From contig JAKIWG010000012.1 in the NCBI GenBank assembly GCA_022750155.1, forward strand, positions 1-64,000: a stretch of 64,000 nucleotides of DNA. The letters are read 5' to 3'. The notes below the pieces were generated by a model. It was not told the DNA's origin. It searched no databases and saw nothing but the letters and a program-made list of their open reading frames with translations. The DNA comes from Thermoplasmata archaeon. GTDB lineage: Archaea; Thermoplasmatota; Thermoplasmata; Lutacidiplasmatales; UBA184. A program made the translations under genes and the position numbers. Below, piece after piece: positions 33,996-42,951 of this stretch; within the stretch, counting starts at the first letter, position 1, and each line of letters opens with the position of its first letter.

Positions 33996-35414
33996 TCACC
34001 AGAGGTTGTCTAGTGGGTCCGGGGACGGGCCGGGGGGGGAGGGTTCTGACTTGCCCCTCGGGGGAGAGGGTTCGAGGACGGAACTCGGAGGGTACCGACT
34101 GCCCGGTACTCGCGGGGCGTCAGGGATGTGCCGACGCCGGTCCACGACGACGGCTGCGGCGACGATCCCCCCGACAGCGCCGGCGCCCAGCACCGCGACC
34201 GCCTCGGCGGAGACGTGGGACGGGGTTTGCCCTGCGACGACCGGGCACGACGCGAGCAGGCACTGGGAGCCCTGCTGCGCCTCGGAGTATGGTTCAGGCT
34301 CGGCCTGGATGACCCCGCCCGTCCCGTTCGAAGGGCTCACCAGGGGCGTGAACGAGGCTCTGGGCGCGGCCGAAGTGGTTTGCGCTCCGTACGCCGTGGA
34401 GGAGGCGAAGACTCCGAGATGTCCTCCGCCCTGAGGGGCGTAGTCGACCGCCGCCGTGGACGCGCCCTGCTGACCGGCCTCCAATCCTTCCCACGGCCCG
34501 TGGCTGACCCCGAATAGGTCGGACTGTCCGGGCAAGAAGATGATCCCCTCCCGAGTGTGAAAGGTCCCCGTCAGGCTCAGTCCGATGACGTCGGCCATGA
34601 CCCCGCCGGTCAGGTCGACGGTCCCGAGATCTCGGCCCGCGAGCGCGATGGCCTGCACACCGGATGCGGACCCATGCGGAGAACCCGAGAAGCGTTGCGT
34701 CGTCCCCAAAACGGAGGTGTTGGCTAGAAGGTAGATCGCCGCCCAGGACCCGAGGGCGGAGGCGGAGGATGACGACGTCCAGTTCTCCCCGTGCGTGGGG
34801 TTCGACGGGACGAGCCCTAGCGCCGGGGCGAAGGTCGTGGTCTCGTCGGCGCTGACACCGATCGAAAGGGATGCGCTCCGGGTACGGGTCGCCCCCCCTG
34901 GCCCGTCGAAGACATCCGACCAATTCTCCGACAGGTTTGAGCTCATGGCGGAATGGGTATTGACCAACGCGAGGGCCGGCGTTTCTGACCCGTTCACGAG
35001 CACGGCGCCGAGACGGGTGAAGTTGACGAACGACACATCGACCTCCCACGCATGGACCGAAAGGGACCCGGTGAATCGAGGGGAAGAGCAGGTCGGGACG
35101 CACAATCCGAACTGAAAGCTCTGCGCCGCCGTGCGTTCGACCATGAGAGAGATCGAAGTGCCGTTGGGGTGGGTCTCGGTGAGGAGGACGTGGTAGGCGA
35201 ACGAAGCCGTCATGTTCGAACTCCCGTTCCCCACTACCCCGAGCGACGTTCCGCTCCGAGTGGCTCCGTACGCCCATTGCATGACACCGGCCGCGCCCAC
35301 CGAAGAGCCGGCGACTGCAGGCAACGGCCCCGGGACTGAGCAGAGCATCAGAAAGCCGGCGACACAGGCCAGGAGCACGACCGCCGCGCTCGGACCGGTC
35401 GTTCGGGGGGACAT
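33996..35414 (-). CDS. Secreted, membrane-anchored protein of unknown function
   Basis: A 472-residue exported protein. The N-terminal hydrophobic segment (PSAAVVLLACVAGFLMLC) directly follows the start chosen at 35414. The large extracellular part is Ser/Thr/Gly-rich with many Asn-x-Ser/Thr sites and no recognised domain. Near the C-terminus a helix AVAVLGAGAVGGIVAAAVVV is followed by RRR and a Pro/Ser-rich tail, a typical C-terminal anchor. A longer start at 35573 would put the signal segment at residue 60 and is unlikely. It is transcribed divergently from the predicted regulator at 35581. Confidence 0.72.
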   Translation of the reverse strand: MSPRTTGPSAAVVLLACVAGFLMLCSVPGPLPAVAGSSVGAAGVMQWAYGATRSGTSLGVVGNGSSNMTASFAYHVLLTETHPNGTSISLMVERTAAQSFQFGLCVPTCSSPRFTGSLSVHAWEVDVSFVNFTRLGAVLVNGSETPALALVNTHSAMSSNLSENWSDVFDGPGGATRTRSASLSIGVSADETTTFAPALGLVPSNPTHGENWTSSSSASALGSWAAIYLLANTSVLGTTQRFSGSPHGSASGVQAIALAGRDLGTVDLTGGVMADVIGLSLTGTFHTREGIIFLPGQSDLFGVSHGPWEGLEAGQQGASTAAVDYAPQGGGHLGVFASSTAYGAQTTSAAPRASFTPLVSPSNGTGGVIQAEPEPYSEAQQGSQCLLASCPVVAGQTPSHVSAEAVAVLGAGAVGGIVAAAVVVDRRRHIPDAPRVPGSRYPPSSVLEPSPPRGKSEPSPPGPSPDPLDNLW

Positions 35415-35460
35415 CGGGCTCACTGGGGGGGACTCCTCGAGGGAAGAAGCCAAGTATGGG

Positions 35461-35467
35461 TGATAAG
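35461..35467 (-). promoter_or_regulatory. TATA-like box in the divergent spacer before 35414
   Basis: CTTATCA on the minus strand, 47 bp before the ATG of the secreted protein. It implies a leader of about 20 bases containing GAGGAG. The same AT-rich patch may also serve the divergent regulator. Confidence 0.4.
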
Positions 35468-35580
35468 GAAATGTTCCATCACCTCCGGGAACCATTGGAC
35501 GGCGTGCTAGAGGCTCTCCGAAGGAGCGTGAGCAGACGCCGCGCTCCCTGACCGACGCCGAAGCGAAGGTCATCGCCGCG

Positions 35581-36606
35581 ATGCTGGCCTCCTCGACGGC
35601 AGGTGAACGCGAGAGGCTGCGCCAGCTAAAGGTCCCCCGATCGACGTATCACGCCGCACGTCGACGCGCCTATCTCGAGGGCTGGTTGCAGGACCGTTAC
35701 ATCCCGAATCCGACGAGATTCCATTGGGGTCGGGTCCGGTTCGTGCTCGCACGCCCCTATGCCGACCAGTCGTCCGAGCTCCTCGACTCGTGGTCTCGGG
35801 AGGAAGGCGCCGTGGTGGTCTGGGGGAGCGCCCAGGTGGCATTGGGGGTCTTCTTCCACACGGATCTCGATGCCGCCGAGGAGGCGGAGCAGCGGCTCAA
35901 GTCGCACGGTCACGCGGCCTGGTCGACGACGTGGTGTGCCGACCCCGGGGGCGAGAGCATTCCGGTCTACTTCGACTTCGAGGGCTCCTGGGCTCACCTC
36001 TCAGGGGCGGCCGGATCACTGGGCTACCCTCACGGTCTAGGTGGGCCCCACCCGGCGGACGGAGAGATCCGGGACCGGTCCGCGACGACCGCCGACCCTC
36101 GACGAGCATGGGCTGCGGCAGAACTGCTCCATCGGCCGTTCGTTCCAGAGGGCGGCATTCGTTCCCCGCATCTGGTCGGCCCGTTTGGCCTTCCGTGGTC
36201 ACAGCAGCGGTTGCTGGCGAGTGGATGGGTGACCCACCGGGTGCTTCTCTACCCCGCCAAGGTCCCCCCCTTCTCGGGGCGAACCACGGACCAGGTCCTA
36301 TGGATCGTTGGGCGCCTACGAGGGCAGGCGACCGCGGACCAACTCTTCGCTCGGCTCACCCGCGATTGCCGCGTGTATCCGTTCCTGTTCGTGGACCAGG
36401 GCGGAGTGCTCCTCATGGGGGCGCTCGGGAAGGGAGGAGCCTCGGCCTCGTCATCCGAGTCAGCGGGAACCGAGCCACGGCGGCCCGTCATGCCCACTCT
36501 GAAAGAGTCGCTGGAGGGAATCGAGATCATTCAGGAAGCCTCGGCCCAAATGCAGACGGTGGTCGATCACCGATATGATCGACTCCTTGAACGTCGTCAC
36601 TCCTGA
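35581..36606 (+). CDS. Predicted HTH-containing DNA-binding protein
   Basis: A 341-residue cytosolic protein. The N-terminus reads as a helix-turn-helix: RERLRQLKVPRSTYHAARRR, followed by a basic wing YLEGWLQDRYIPNP. The frame is open for about 110 bases upstream of the first ATG, and the translated upstream stretch (LTDAEAKVIAAM) looks like the first helix of the same domain. The true start may therefore be an upstream rare codon. The C-terminal 250 residues are an unrecognised sensor-like region with one long beta-rich domain. It may regulate the divergent secreted-protein gene, by position only. Confidence 0.68.
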   Translation: MLASSTAGERERLRQLKVPRSTYHAARRRAYLEGWLQDRYIPNPTRFHWGRVRFVLARPYADQSSELLDSWSREEGAVVVWGSAQVALGVFFHTDLDAAEEAEQRLKSHGHAAWSTTWCADPGGESIPVYFDFEGSWAHLSGAAGSLGYPHGLGGPHPADGEIRDRSATTADPRRAWAAAELLHRPFVPEGGIRSPHLVGPFGLPWSQQRLLASGWVTHRVLLYPAKVPPFSGRTTDQVLWIVGRLRGQATADQLFARLTRDCRVYPFLFVDQGGVLLMGALGKGGASASSSESAGTEPRRPVMPTLKESLEGIEIIQEASAQMQTVVDHRYDRLLERRHS

Positions 36607-36922
36607 GGCGGGCGCCCCACCAATCGGTTCCCGCCTCGCCACTCTCCTTCCGGGTCCGAACGCACTCGCGCGCCAAGGGGAGAGACCAGACGCGCCAGGA
36701 GACACGCTGTTCGCCGGCAGGGAACGACGGCCGAAGCGCGGCACGAATCCACTGAGGCAACGTGAGAGCTTGATACTGGATTGGGAGGCGAAGGTTTGCG
36801 GAGACCCTAGCCGAGTTTCGATACCGCGGACCCTATGGGCAGCCGCTAGGGCCGCGCGGGTACGGGAAGCCGCTGCGTCCCGACCCAAAACGCCAAATGC
36901 CCGGAAAGTGGGCCACCCATGA
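36607..36922. other. Spacer before tRNA-Arg, no gene seen
   Basis: Open frames here are antisense or low-complexity products of GC-rich DNA. No TATA-like box of good quality is seen just before the tRNA. The 20 bases around 36890 (AAAACGCCAAATGCC) are the most AT-rich patch and could be its promoter. Confidence 0.5.
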
Positions 36923-36997
36923 GGGCGTGTAGCCTAGTCTGGATAGGGCACCGGGTTCCTAACCCGGCGGTCGGGGGTTCAAATCCCCCCACGCCCG
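36923..36997 (+). tRNA. tRNA-Arg (anticodon CCU)
   Basis: A 75-base cloverleaf. Acceptor stem GGGCGTG (36923-36929) pairs fully with CACGCCC (36990-36996), with G as discriminator. The D stem is GCCT/GGGC, the anticodon stem CCGGG/CCCGG and the loop TTCCTAA, giving anticodon CCU, which reads AGG. The T arm is GGGGG-TTCAAAT-CCCCC. CCA is not encoded. No intron. A37 is present, as normal for tRNAs with U36. Confidence 0.95.
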
Positions 36998-37300
36998 TGC
37001 AGTCGGTGGAAGTAGGCGACCCTTCCCCGACATCCGCAGGTTCGCGAGCTGCCCGGAGGGTTTTCCTGCGTTCTGGTCCCTCAAGAGAACGCTGGTGGAG
37101 CGGCAACGCAGAGCCCGGGAAGAAAAGGACCTGCGAGGGCGCAAGGTGGGTTCGCGAAACAGCACGGCGGACCGGCCGAGGGGGCGCGTACCGGAGAGGT
37201 GATTCGTGTGCTCTTGCGACCCTACGACTGAGACGAGTTCGCAACTCCTTATACCCCACCCCGGTGGGAGGTCGGCCGGCGCTGCGGGGGATGTCGGCCC
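36998..37300. other. Spacer and promoter of the glycoside hydrolase
   Basis: No gene is supported. A TATA-like TTATACC at 37249-37255 lies about 46 bp before the ATG at 37301 and is the likely promoter of the hydrolase/glycosyltransferase pair. The rest is GC-rich without recognised structure. Confidence 0.45.
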
Positions 37301-40300
37301 ATGGCGCCGAAGGATCATCCAAGCATCGGGTTTCATCGGCCCCTCTTCGGTTCACTTCCGACCGCTGCCCTCAGCTGGGCCCTCGCGCTGTTGCTGTTCG
37401 GCATCCCCCAATCCGGCGACCCGTCGATCGGCCATGTGGCGGGACCTTCCCCGCACTCCAATGGCCTCGCGCCGCTGGCGGCGGTCGACTCGGTGCCGGT
37501 CAACCTGTCGATAGCCCCGACGGCGGTTGAGCTCTCGAACGAGTTCTGGGGAACTACCGTCTCGGCCCGTGCCAACATTCTCCCCTCCGAAGGGGCGATC
37601 ATCAACTCCACCCCGACCCGGCTGGTGGTCTGGCCCGGAGGCTCCGCCGGCGACGAGTACAATCCTCTCAACGACTCGCTCGTGGAGATCAGCGCCCGCA
37701 CGGTACAGTGGGGGACTCCGCCGACGAGCGAAGCGGAATTCGTGGACCTCTGCCGTTCGATCCACTGTCAGGCCATCATGCAGGTCCCGGGCGAGGTCGA
37801 CAACCTCAGCCTCGCCGAGTCGATCGTCAACTACACCGAGAAGACGCTCGGGTTCCGTCCGGCCTTCTGGGAGATCGGGAACGAGCCGGAGCTCTGGCAC
37901 AATTGGCGCATGCCCTGGGCGGCTTGGGGGGCGGGGACGCAAGAGGGGAAGCGGATGATCACGCCCCTGCAGTACGCCGATGAACTTCACAATTTTACCG
38001 TAGGACTTCACCTCATCGACCCCGGGCTACGCGTCCTCGGCCTCGCCGGGACCGGGCGCCCGGAATTCAAGGTGGGATTGAGTGACTGGCTGAACGCCAC
38101 AGTCGCGGTCGACGGGTCGATCCTGGCCGGGATCGCCGTGCATAGCTATCCCGCCGGATCGACCGGCGCCCCGGGCCTTGTTCCCTTTTACGCGTCCTCC
38201 AACGGCCCCTACTCCCTTGCCGGACGGATCGATACCGCCCGCGCCGCCATCGCGGGAGAGCTGAACCTCACCTGCCCGGCGTGCCCGCAGATCCCGGTCT
38301 ACTTCACCGAGATCGGCTCTGCGTTGTCGAACCATCAGTACGGCAATTTCAGTCGACAGTTCCCCGGCGCGCTGGCACTCGCCGTGATGGTCATCCAGGG
38401 CATGACCCTCAATGCCAGCAACCTCGACCTGTTCGCGTCGGTGATGAACACCAGCAACTCCTGGTTCGACTTCCAGGGCAACGAACGCCCGGATTACACC
38501 CTCTACTCGGAAATCTTCCCACACCTCGGCAGCGAAGCATTCCCCGTCTCCCTACAGACACCGAACGGATCGCGCTACCAAGGGACGAATTCCACCCTCT
38601 CCAGCGACCTCTTCGGGATCGCCACGCGGGCACCCGGGCAGCTCAACCGCTCCGACCTCCTACTCGTGAACGACAACCTCACCACCAACGTCAGCGTCGC
38701 GCCGACCCTCCCGGGTCCGGCCCCCCACGGGCCCGTGGTGGTGTGGACGTGGCAAGGTCGGTTGGTGAACTCCACCGGAAACCACACCCTCTGGACGACC
38801 CCGGCGACTCCTGAGCCTACCGCGACTGTCCTGACCTGGGGCCTCCCATCCCGGTGGACCCTACCCCCGCAATCCCTGGCGTTGTTCGAGGGATACCCTG
38901 GCCCCCTCACCACCGTTCGCCTCTCGGAGACCGGCGTCCCGAACGGCACCCGATGGTTCGCGTCGGTGGACGGCCGTATGGGGACGTCGACGGGTCCGGG
39001 GCGGACGCTTCTCCTGACCGAGGGCAATCACACGCTCTCGGCGTTGCCCATCCCGCTGCCGATCAGCGCGGTTTCTTCGGGGACGAAAGGGCGCCTCGAG
39101 CCGTTTGCCGTCGGGTCCTTTTCGGTGGGAACCCGGCCCCTTTCCGTCCCGGTCCCGTTCGTCCGGCAGTGGGAGCTCAATCTGAGCGCCGACCCGACCG
39201 CGGGAGGGTCGGTCAGTCCGCTCCCGATATGGGCCAACGACAGCGCCCCGCTCACGCTGACGGCCACCCCCCTGCCAGGATACGTGTTCACCCATTGGGT
39301 GGGCTGGGGCGCGGGAGGCAGCAACTCAACCCTGGCTGTGATTACAATCTCGCCCACCGGTCCGGTGCGGGAGGTGGCTTTCTTCGCCGAGGCCCTCCCC
39401 GTCTCGTTCGTCCAATCGGGACTGCCGGCGGGTTCGAACTGGTCGGTCTCAGTTCGAGACGTGCTGCTGACTGGGACGACCCGGACCCTCGCGACCCGAG
39501 AGACCAACGGGACCTACGGCTTTTCTATCGGTCCGGTGGCCGGGTATCGTTCGAATCCCACCAACGGATCGTTCAGCGTATTGGGGTCTCCCGTCCGCGT
39601 ATCGGTGACGTTCATCGCCCTCCGACCCCCGCCGGCGCAGTTCTCGGTGACCTGGACGGAAACCGGGCTCCCGAACGGGACCTCCTGGTCGATCCTCTGG
39701 GGGAATCGAACGCTCGGGTCGAATTCGACGGAGATCCTCACCTCCGAGCCGGACGGGAGCTACCCGTACGCGATCGTTCCCGTCCCCGGATTCCAGGCTC
39801 GGCCTCCGTCCGGCATCGTCCGGGTCGACGGTGACTCCAGCGCGACCGCGGTGCAGTTCGTCCCAGAACGGACCGATTTTCCCGCGGTCTGGCAGGAGAC
39901 GGGGCTCTGGGCTGCCGTCGCCTGGTGGGTCGTGGTCGATGGTACTCGGGTCAACGCCACGGGGGGGTGGGCGATGGCCCAGCTCGCGAACGGCTCCCAT
40001 GGGTTCCAGATCGGCGACTCGGGGGGTTTCACCCCTTCTCCCGGGTCGGGAACTCTGTTCATTCTTGGGGCGGGGACGAACGTTTCGGTCCGCTTCCTCC
40101 TCCCGACTTTCCCCGTCCGGGTCTCCGCCCTGGGGCTCCCCGGGAACGAGAGCTGGACGATCCGGATCTCCGACATCGCGCTCCTCCTCGCCTCCCCCAC
40201 CATCCAGCTGATGGAGCCCAATGGGACATACACCTGGGTAGCGGGGGCTCCCGGAGGGTTCCGCCCGGTCGAGACGCACGGGAACCTCACGGTGACGGCG

Positions 40301-40510
40301 GGACCGGCGAACCTGACCATCCAGTTCGTCCCTGCGGACACCCTCCCACACCCCTCGGAATGGTCGCTCGCGGGCGGTGCCGCCCTGGTTGCCGGGTTGG
40401 TGGCCCTCGCCGGGTGCGCGGCCTTCCTGGCCCTCTCCCGACTTCGAGCGGCGGCCCCTCGGTCACCGCCGGCCCAGCCACCGGAGCCGGAAAAGCCGGC
40501 AGGCAGATGA
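37301..40510 (+). CDS. Surface-anchored glycoside hydrolase (GH-A clan-like) with repeat stalk
   Basis: A 1069-residue exported protein. After a signal helix (about 21-36), residues 70-470 resemble a clan GH-A (beta/alpha)8 hydrolase. The acid/base site is E195 in FWEIGNEPELW, a conserved HSY lies at 281-283, and the likely nucleophile is E337 in VYFTEIGSA. The closest recalled patterns are GH39/GH79-like enzymes, but the family is not certain. The stalk begins with a partial GLP-type module, then a beta module like the listerial/InlB-type repeat (GGSVSP...GYVFTHWVGWG). Four GLP modules follow at about 700-1010, as in the thermopsin at 24569. A C-terminal helix (about 1018-1040) anchors it. 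A processive glycosyltransferase starts 22 bp downstream. Confidence 0.82.
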   Translation: MAPKDHPSIGFHRPLFGSLPTAALSWALALLLFGIPQSGDPSIGHVAGPSPHSNGLAPLAAVDSVPVNLSIAPTAVELSNEFWGTTVSARANILPSEGAIINSTPTRLVVWPGGSAGDEYNPLNDSLVEISARTVQWGTPPTSEAEFVDLCRSIHCQAIMQVPGEVDNLSLAESIVNYTEKTLGFRPAFWEIGNEPELWHNWRMPWAAWGAGTQEGKRMITPLQYADELHNFTVGLHLIDPGLRVLGLAGTGRPEFKVGLSDWLNATVAVDGSILAGIAVHSYPAGSTGAPGLVPFYASSNGPYSLAGRIDTARAAIAGELNLTCPACPQIPVYFTEIGSALSNHQYGNFSRQFPGALALAVMVIQGMTLNASNLDLFASVMNTSNSWFDFQGNERPDYTLYSEIFPHLGSEAFPVSLQTPNGSRYQGTNSTLSSDLFGIATRAPGQLNRSDLLLVNDNLTTNVSVAPTLPGPAPHGPVVVWTWQGRLVNSTGNHTLWTTPATPEPTATVLTWGLPSRWTLPPQSLALFEGYPGPLTTVRLSETGVPNGTRWFASVDGRMGTSTGPGRTLLLTEGNHTLSALPIPLPISAVSSGTKGRLEPFAVGSFSVGTRPLSVPVPFVRQWELNLSADPTAGGSVSPLPIWANDSAPLTLTATPLPGYVFTHWVGWGAGGSNSTLAVITISPTGPVREVAFFAEALPVSFVQSGLPAGSNWSVSVRDVLLTGTTRTLATRETNGTYGFSIGPVAGYRSNPTNGSFSVLGSPVRVSVTFIALRPPPAQFSVTWTETGLPNGTSWSILWGNRTLGSNSTEILTSEPDGSYPYAIVPVPGFQARPPSGIVRVDGDSSATAVQFVPERTDFPAVWQETGLWAAVAWWVVVDGTRVNATGGWAMAQLANGSHGFQIGDSGGFTPSPGSGTLFILGAGTNVSVRFLLPTFPVRVSALGLPGNESWTIRISDIALLLASPTIQLMEPNGTYTWVAGAPGGFRPVETHGNLTVTAGPANLTIQFVPADTLPHPSEWSLAGGAALVAGLVALAGCAAFLALSRLRAAAPRSPPAQPPEPEKPAGR
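39400..40338 (+). repeat. Tandem GLP-type modules in the glycoside hydrolase stalk
   Basis: Four units of about 75 codons with the pattern GLP-x-G-x-x-W followed by NG(S/T)Y and GF/GY-x-x-x-P. One unit has GLW instead of GLP and another GNES in place of the G-x pair, showing divergence. A further partial unit (ETGVPNGTRW) lies before the InlB-like module. Homologous to the units at 25910-27075. Confidence 0.7.
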
Positions 40511-40532
40511 TGGACGCCCCAAGGGGGCCCCC

Positions 40533-42596
40533 GTGAGCATCGCCTCTTTCACGTCGACCGCGTCCCAGTGGGGTCTCCCCCTCGGCGGGCTACTGGTGGG
40601 GGTGGCGCTCGGTGCCCTGGTGTTCCTCACGATCGAATTGCTCCGGGGAAAACCTCGCCACTTCCGAGCGGGAAACGTTCCTGTCCGGGTCGCACACCCT
40701 CCGCCGTGGATGGAAGATGAGCCGGAAGGCCCTCCCCAGGAGGGCCGGGCCGCACCGATCCGGGTATTCTTCGCAGGGGGTGAGCGAGTCCTTTGGATGG
40801 TCGGAGCGGGGACCCACCCCTCGCTTCCCCTTCCGCGGGCGCGGCGGTTCGTCGTCGTCCTGGCCGGGGTCTTCCTCGCCATGTCGGTGCTCCTCCTCGC
40901 GACGTACCCCATCGTGTTCGGTTACTACGATGACCTCGTCGGCGCGGTCGGGACACTCCTGTACTGGCCCCTCCCGTGGCCGGGGGTGTACGCGGTGGGG
41001 ACGAGCGTCGCCGTCGTCCCGGATTACGTCTTCCCAATGTATCTCTCCGGAATGGTCGCATTCTCCGTGGCGAGCGGCCTCTGGACCCGAGGAGCCGGCA
41101 CCGAGGGACGCCGTCGGCTGTGGGCTGCGGCCATCCTGATGGCGTACATCGGAACGGAACTGCTGCTCGATGCACTCCTGTTCACCATCCCCGGCAAGGG
41201 ATTCCGGGACCTGGGCCTCCTGGTCCGTTCGCTCAATGGGGGGCTGTTCCTCGCCCTTCTGACGCTCTGCGCGCTCCACCTGCCCCCGCCCCAGGAGCTC
41301 CCATTCAGGTTCCCGAGGGAACGCGGGGCCATCGCGGTATTCTTCGCGGTCGGAATCCTCTCGCTCGCCTCCGCGGTGCTCCTCCTCGTCGCGGTGCGGT
41401 TCTGGCTCGAGTCGGTCTCGATCGGGCTCAGCCTGACCACCTTGCTGCTCATACCTACGGTGAGCCTCGAGATCTTCGGGCTCCTCTCCCGACCGCTGTA
41501 CTTCCGTGGGTTGAGGAAGCACCCCGTCCCTTCGGTCTCCGAGTACCACCCGACGGTCTCGATCCTCATCCCCGCATACAACGAATCCGGCTGGATCCGA
41601 TCGACGATCCGTTCCGCGGACCTCGCCGCCTCCTCCTACCCCGGGGCGGTCCAGATCATCGTCGGGAACGATGGATCGACCGACGACACCCTCCGGCTGG
41701 CCCGGGAGGCGATCGCGGAACTCCGGTATGCCCGCGGCGTCGTCGTAGATCTACCTCACGGAGGCAAATCGAGCGCGCTCAACTCGGCGCTGGCGTTGGC
41801 GACCGGTGAGATCGTACTGCGGTTGGACGGAGACACTGAGATCTCCTCGACCTCCGGGTTCGGCCCTATGATCCCCCACTTTGCGGACCCAAAGGTCGGC
41901 GCGGTCCAGGGCGGGGTCCACCCGCGGCAGCGCGCCGGTTGGACGCGCAAGCTCCGGGCGCTGGAGATCGCGTGGAACCACTATCTCCTGCGCCCCGGGG
42001 GCATGGCCACCCGCAGCGCCGAGGTCGTCGATGGACTGTTCTCGGCCTTCCGAAGAAAGGACCTCCTCGAAGTCGGAGGTTGGGTCCCCTGGAACGGGGA
42101 AGACACGGAAATCTCGATCCGATTGCAGCGCCTGGGGTTCCAGACCCGGATCGAGGCGCGGGCGGTGGCGTTCGAAGATGTCCCCGGGGACTACGACTCG
42201 CTCCGCCGTCAGCGCGTCCGATGGGCCCGGGGGATCCTCATGGCGAACGGGCAACATTACCCGGCGCTGATCGGGCCGGTCCCGGAGTTCGCCGGACTCG
42301 GGGTGCTGATCTGGTTCCTGATGTACGTCCACTCGGGGATGCGCAGTCTGATCTATGTCTACCTCGCGGCGCTCGCGCTCATCCTCGGGGTGCCATCGCT
42401 CGCCGGCACCCTCGTGCTGCTGATGTTCGTGCTGGCGATTCGGGTACTCCCCCTGTCGTTCTTCCTGATCCGGATGGGGCGAACGGACGTACTTCCTTGG
42501 GTCCCCTTCTACCCGATCGGGAGCCTGATCAAGCAATCGTTCCGGTTCGAGGCATACGGCACCCTCGGCCCGAGCGCGGTGGCCGAGTATGCGTAG
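40533..42596 (+). CDS. Processive family-2 glycosyltransferase (polysaccharide synthase-like)
   Basis: A 687-residue multi-pass membrane enzyme. From the GTG at 40533 there are about six hydrophobic helices, then a cytosolic GT-A domain starting VSILIPAYNESGW. Substrate and catalytic motifs are NDGSTDDT, DxD as D432-G-D434 in LRLDGDTE, ED at 523-524 in NGEDTEIS, and QRVRW at 560-564. The Q-x-x-R-W motif marks processive synthases such as cellulose, chitin and hyaluronan synthases. More helices follow. No PilZ domain is seen. It directly follows the surface hydrolase, and AAGGGGG precedes the GTG. Together they look like a synthase-hydrolase pair for an exopolysaccharide; the sugar is unknown. 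Confidence 0.85.
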   Translation: MSIASFTSTASQWGLPLGGLLVGVALGALVFLTIELLRGKPRHFRAGNVPVRVAHPPPWMEDEPEGPPQEGRAAPIRVFFAGGERVLWMVGAGTHPSLPLPRARRFVVVLAGVFLAMSVLLLATYPIVFGYYDDLVGAVGTLLYWPLPWPGVYAVGTSVAVVPDYVFPMYLSGMVAFSVASGLWTRGAGTEGRRRLWAAAILMAYIGTELLLDALLFTIPGKGFRDLGLLVRSLNGGLFLALLTLCALHLPPPQELPFRFPRERGAIAVFFAVGILSLASAVLLLVAVRFWLESVSIGLSLTTLLLIPTVSLEIFGLLSRPLYFRGLRKHPVPSVSEYHPTVSILIPAYNESGWIRSTIRSADLAASSYPGAVQIIVGNDGSTDDTLRLAREAIAELRYARGVVVDLPHGGKSSALNSALALATGEIVLRLDGDTEISSTSGFGPMIPHFADPKVGAVQGGVHPRQRAGWTRKLRALEIAWNHYLLRPGGMATRSAEVVDGLFSAFRRKDLLEVGGWVPWNGEDTEISIRLQRLGFQTRIEARAVAFEDVPGDYDSLRRQRVRWARGILMANGQHYPALIGPVPEFAGLGVLIWFLMYVHSGMRSLIYVYLAALALILGVPSLAGTLVLLMFVLAIRVLPLSFFLIRMGRTDVLPWVPFYPIGSLIKQSFRFEAYGTLGPSAVAEYA

Positions 42597-42951
42597 GCGA
42601 GCCCCTCGACGTAATCTGCCTCTCACGGGCGGGATGAGCGGGGCCTCTCGGAAAGGTGAGCGAGGAGAGCGGGGCTCCACGGACGAGGGCGTGCGCCCGC
42701 CGGGAACCCCGGTAGCGACCCCTGGGGCGGATCCTTGGGGTCCGGCCCGTCGACGTATCCGGCCGGGCTCCGCGCATCGTGACCGGAGGGTGTGCCGTCG
42801 AGAGTCGCCGGCCGGCCCATCGTTCGAGCTCAGGGCAATCCCCTCTGAGACGGCCCCCGGGCTCCCCCGGCGCGATTTCCTGGCTCGAATGGGAACCCAC
42901 CACCGCCTCTCTGGCAACCATGATATCCTGCCCACCCGCTCGGCTCGCTCG

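Noticed and set aside
42589-42951. In-frame 5' extension of the PQQ propeller gene
   Set aside because: It is Arg/Pro/Gly-rich, precedes the natural signal peptide by 121 residues and lies before a TATA-like box.
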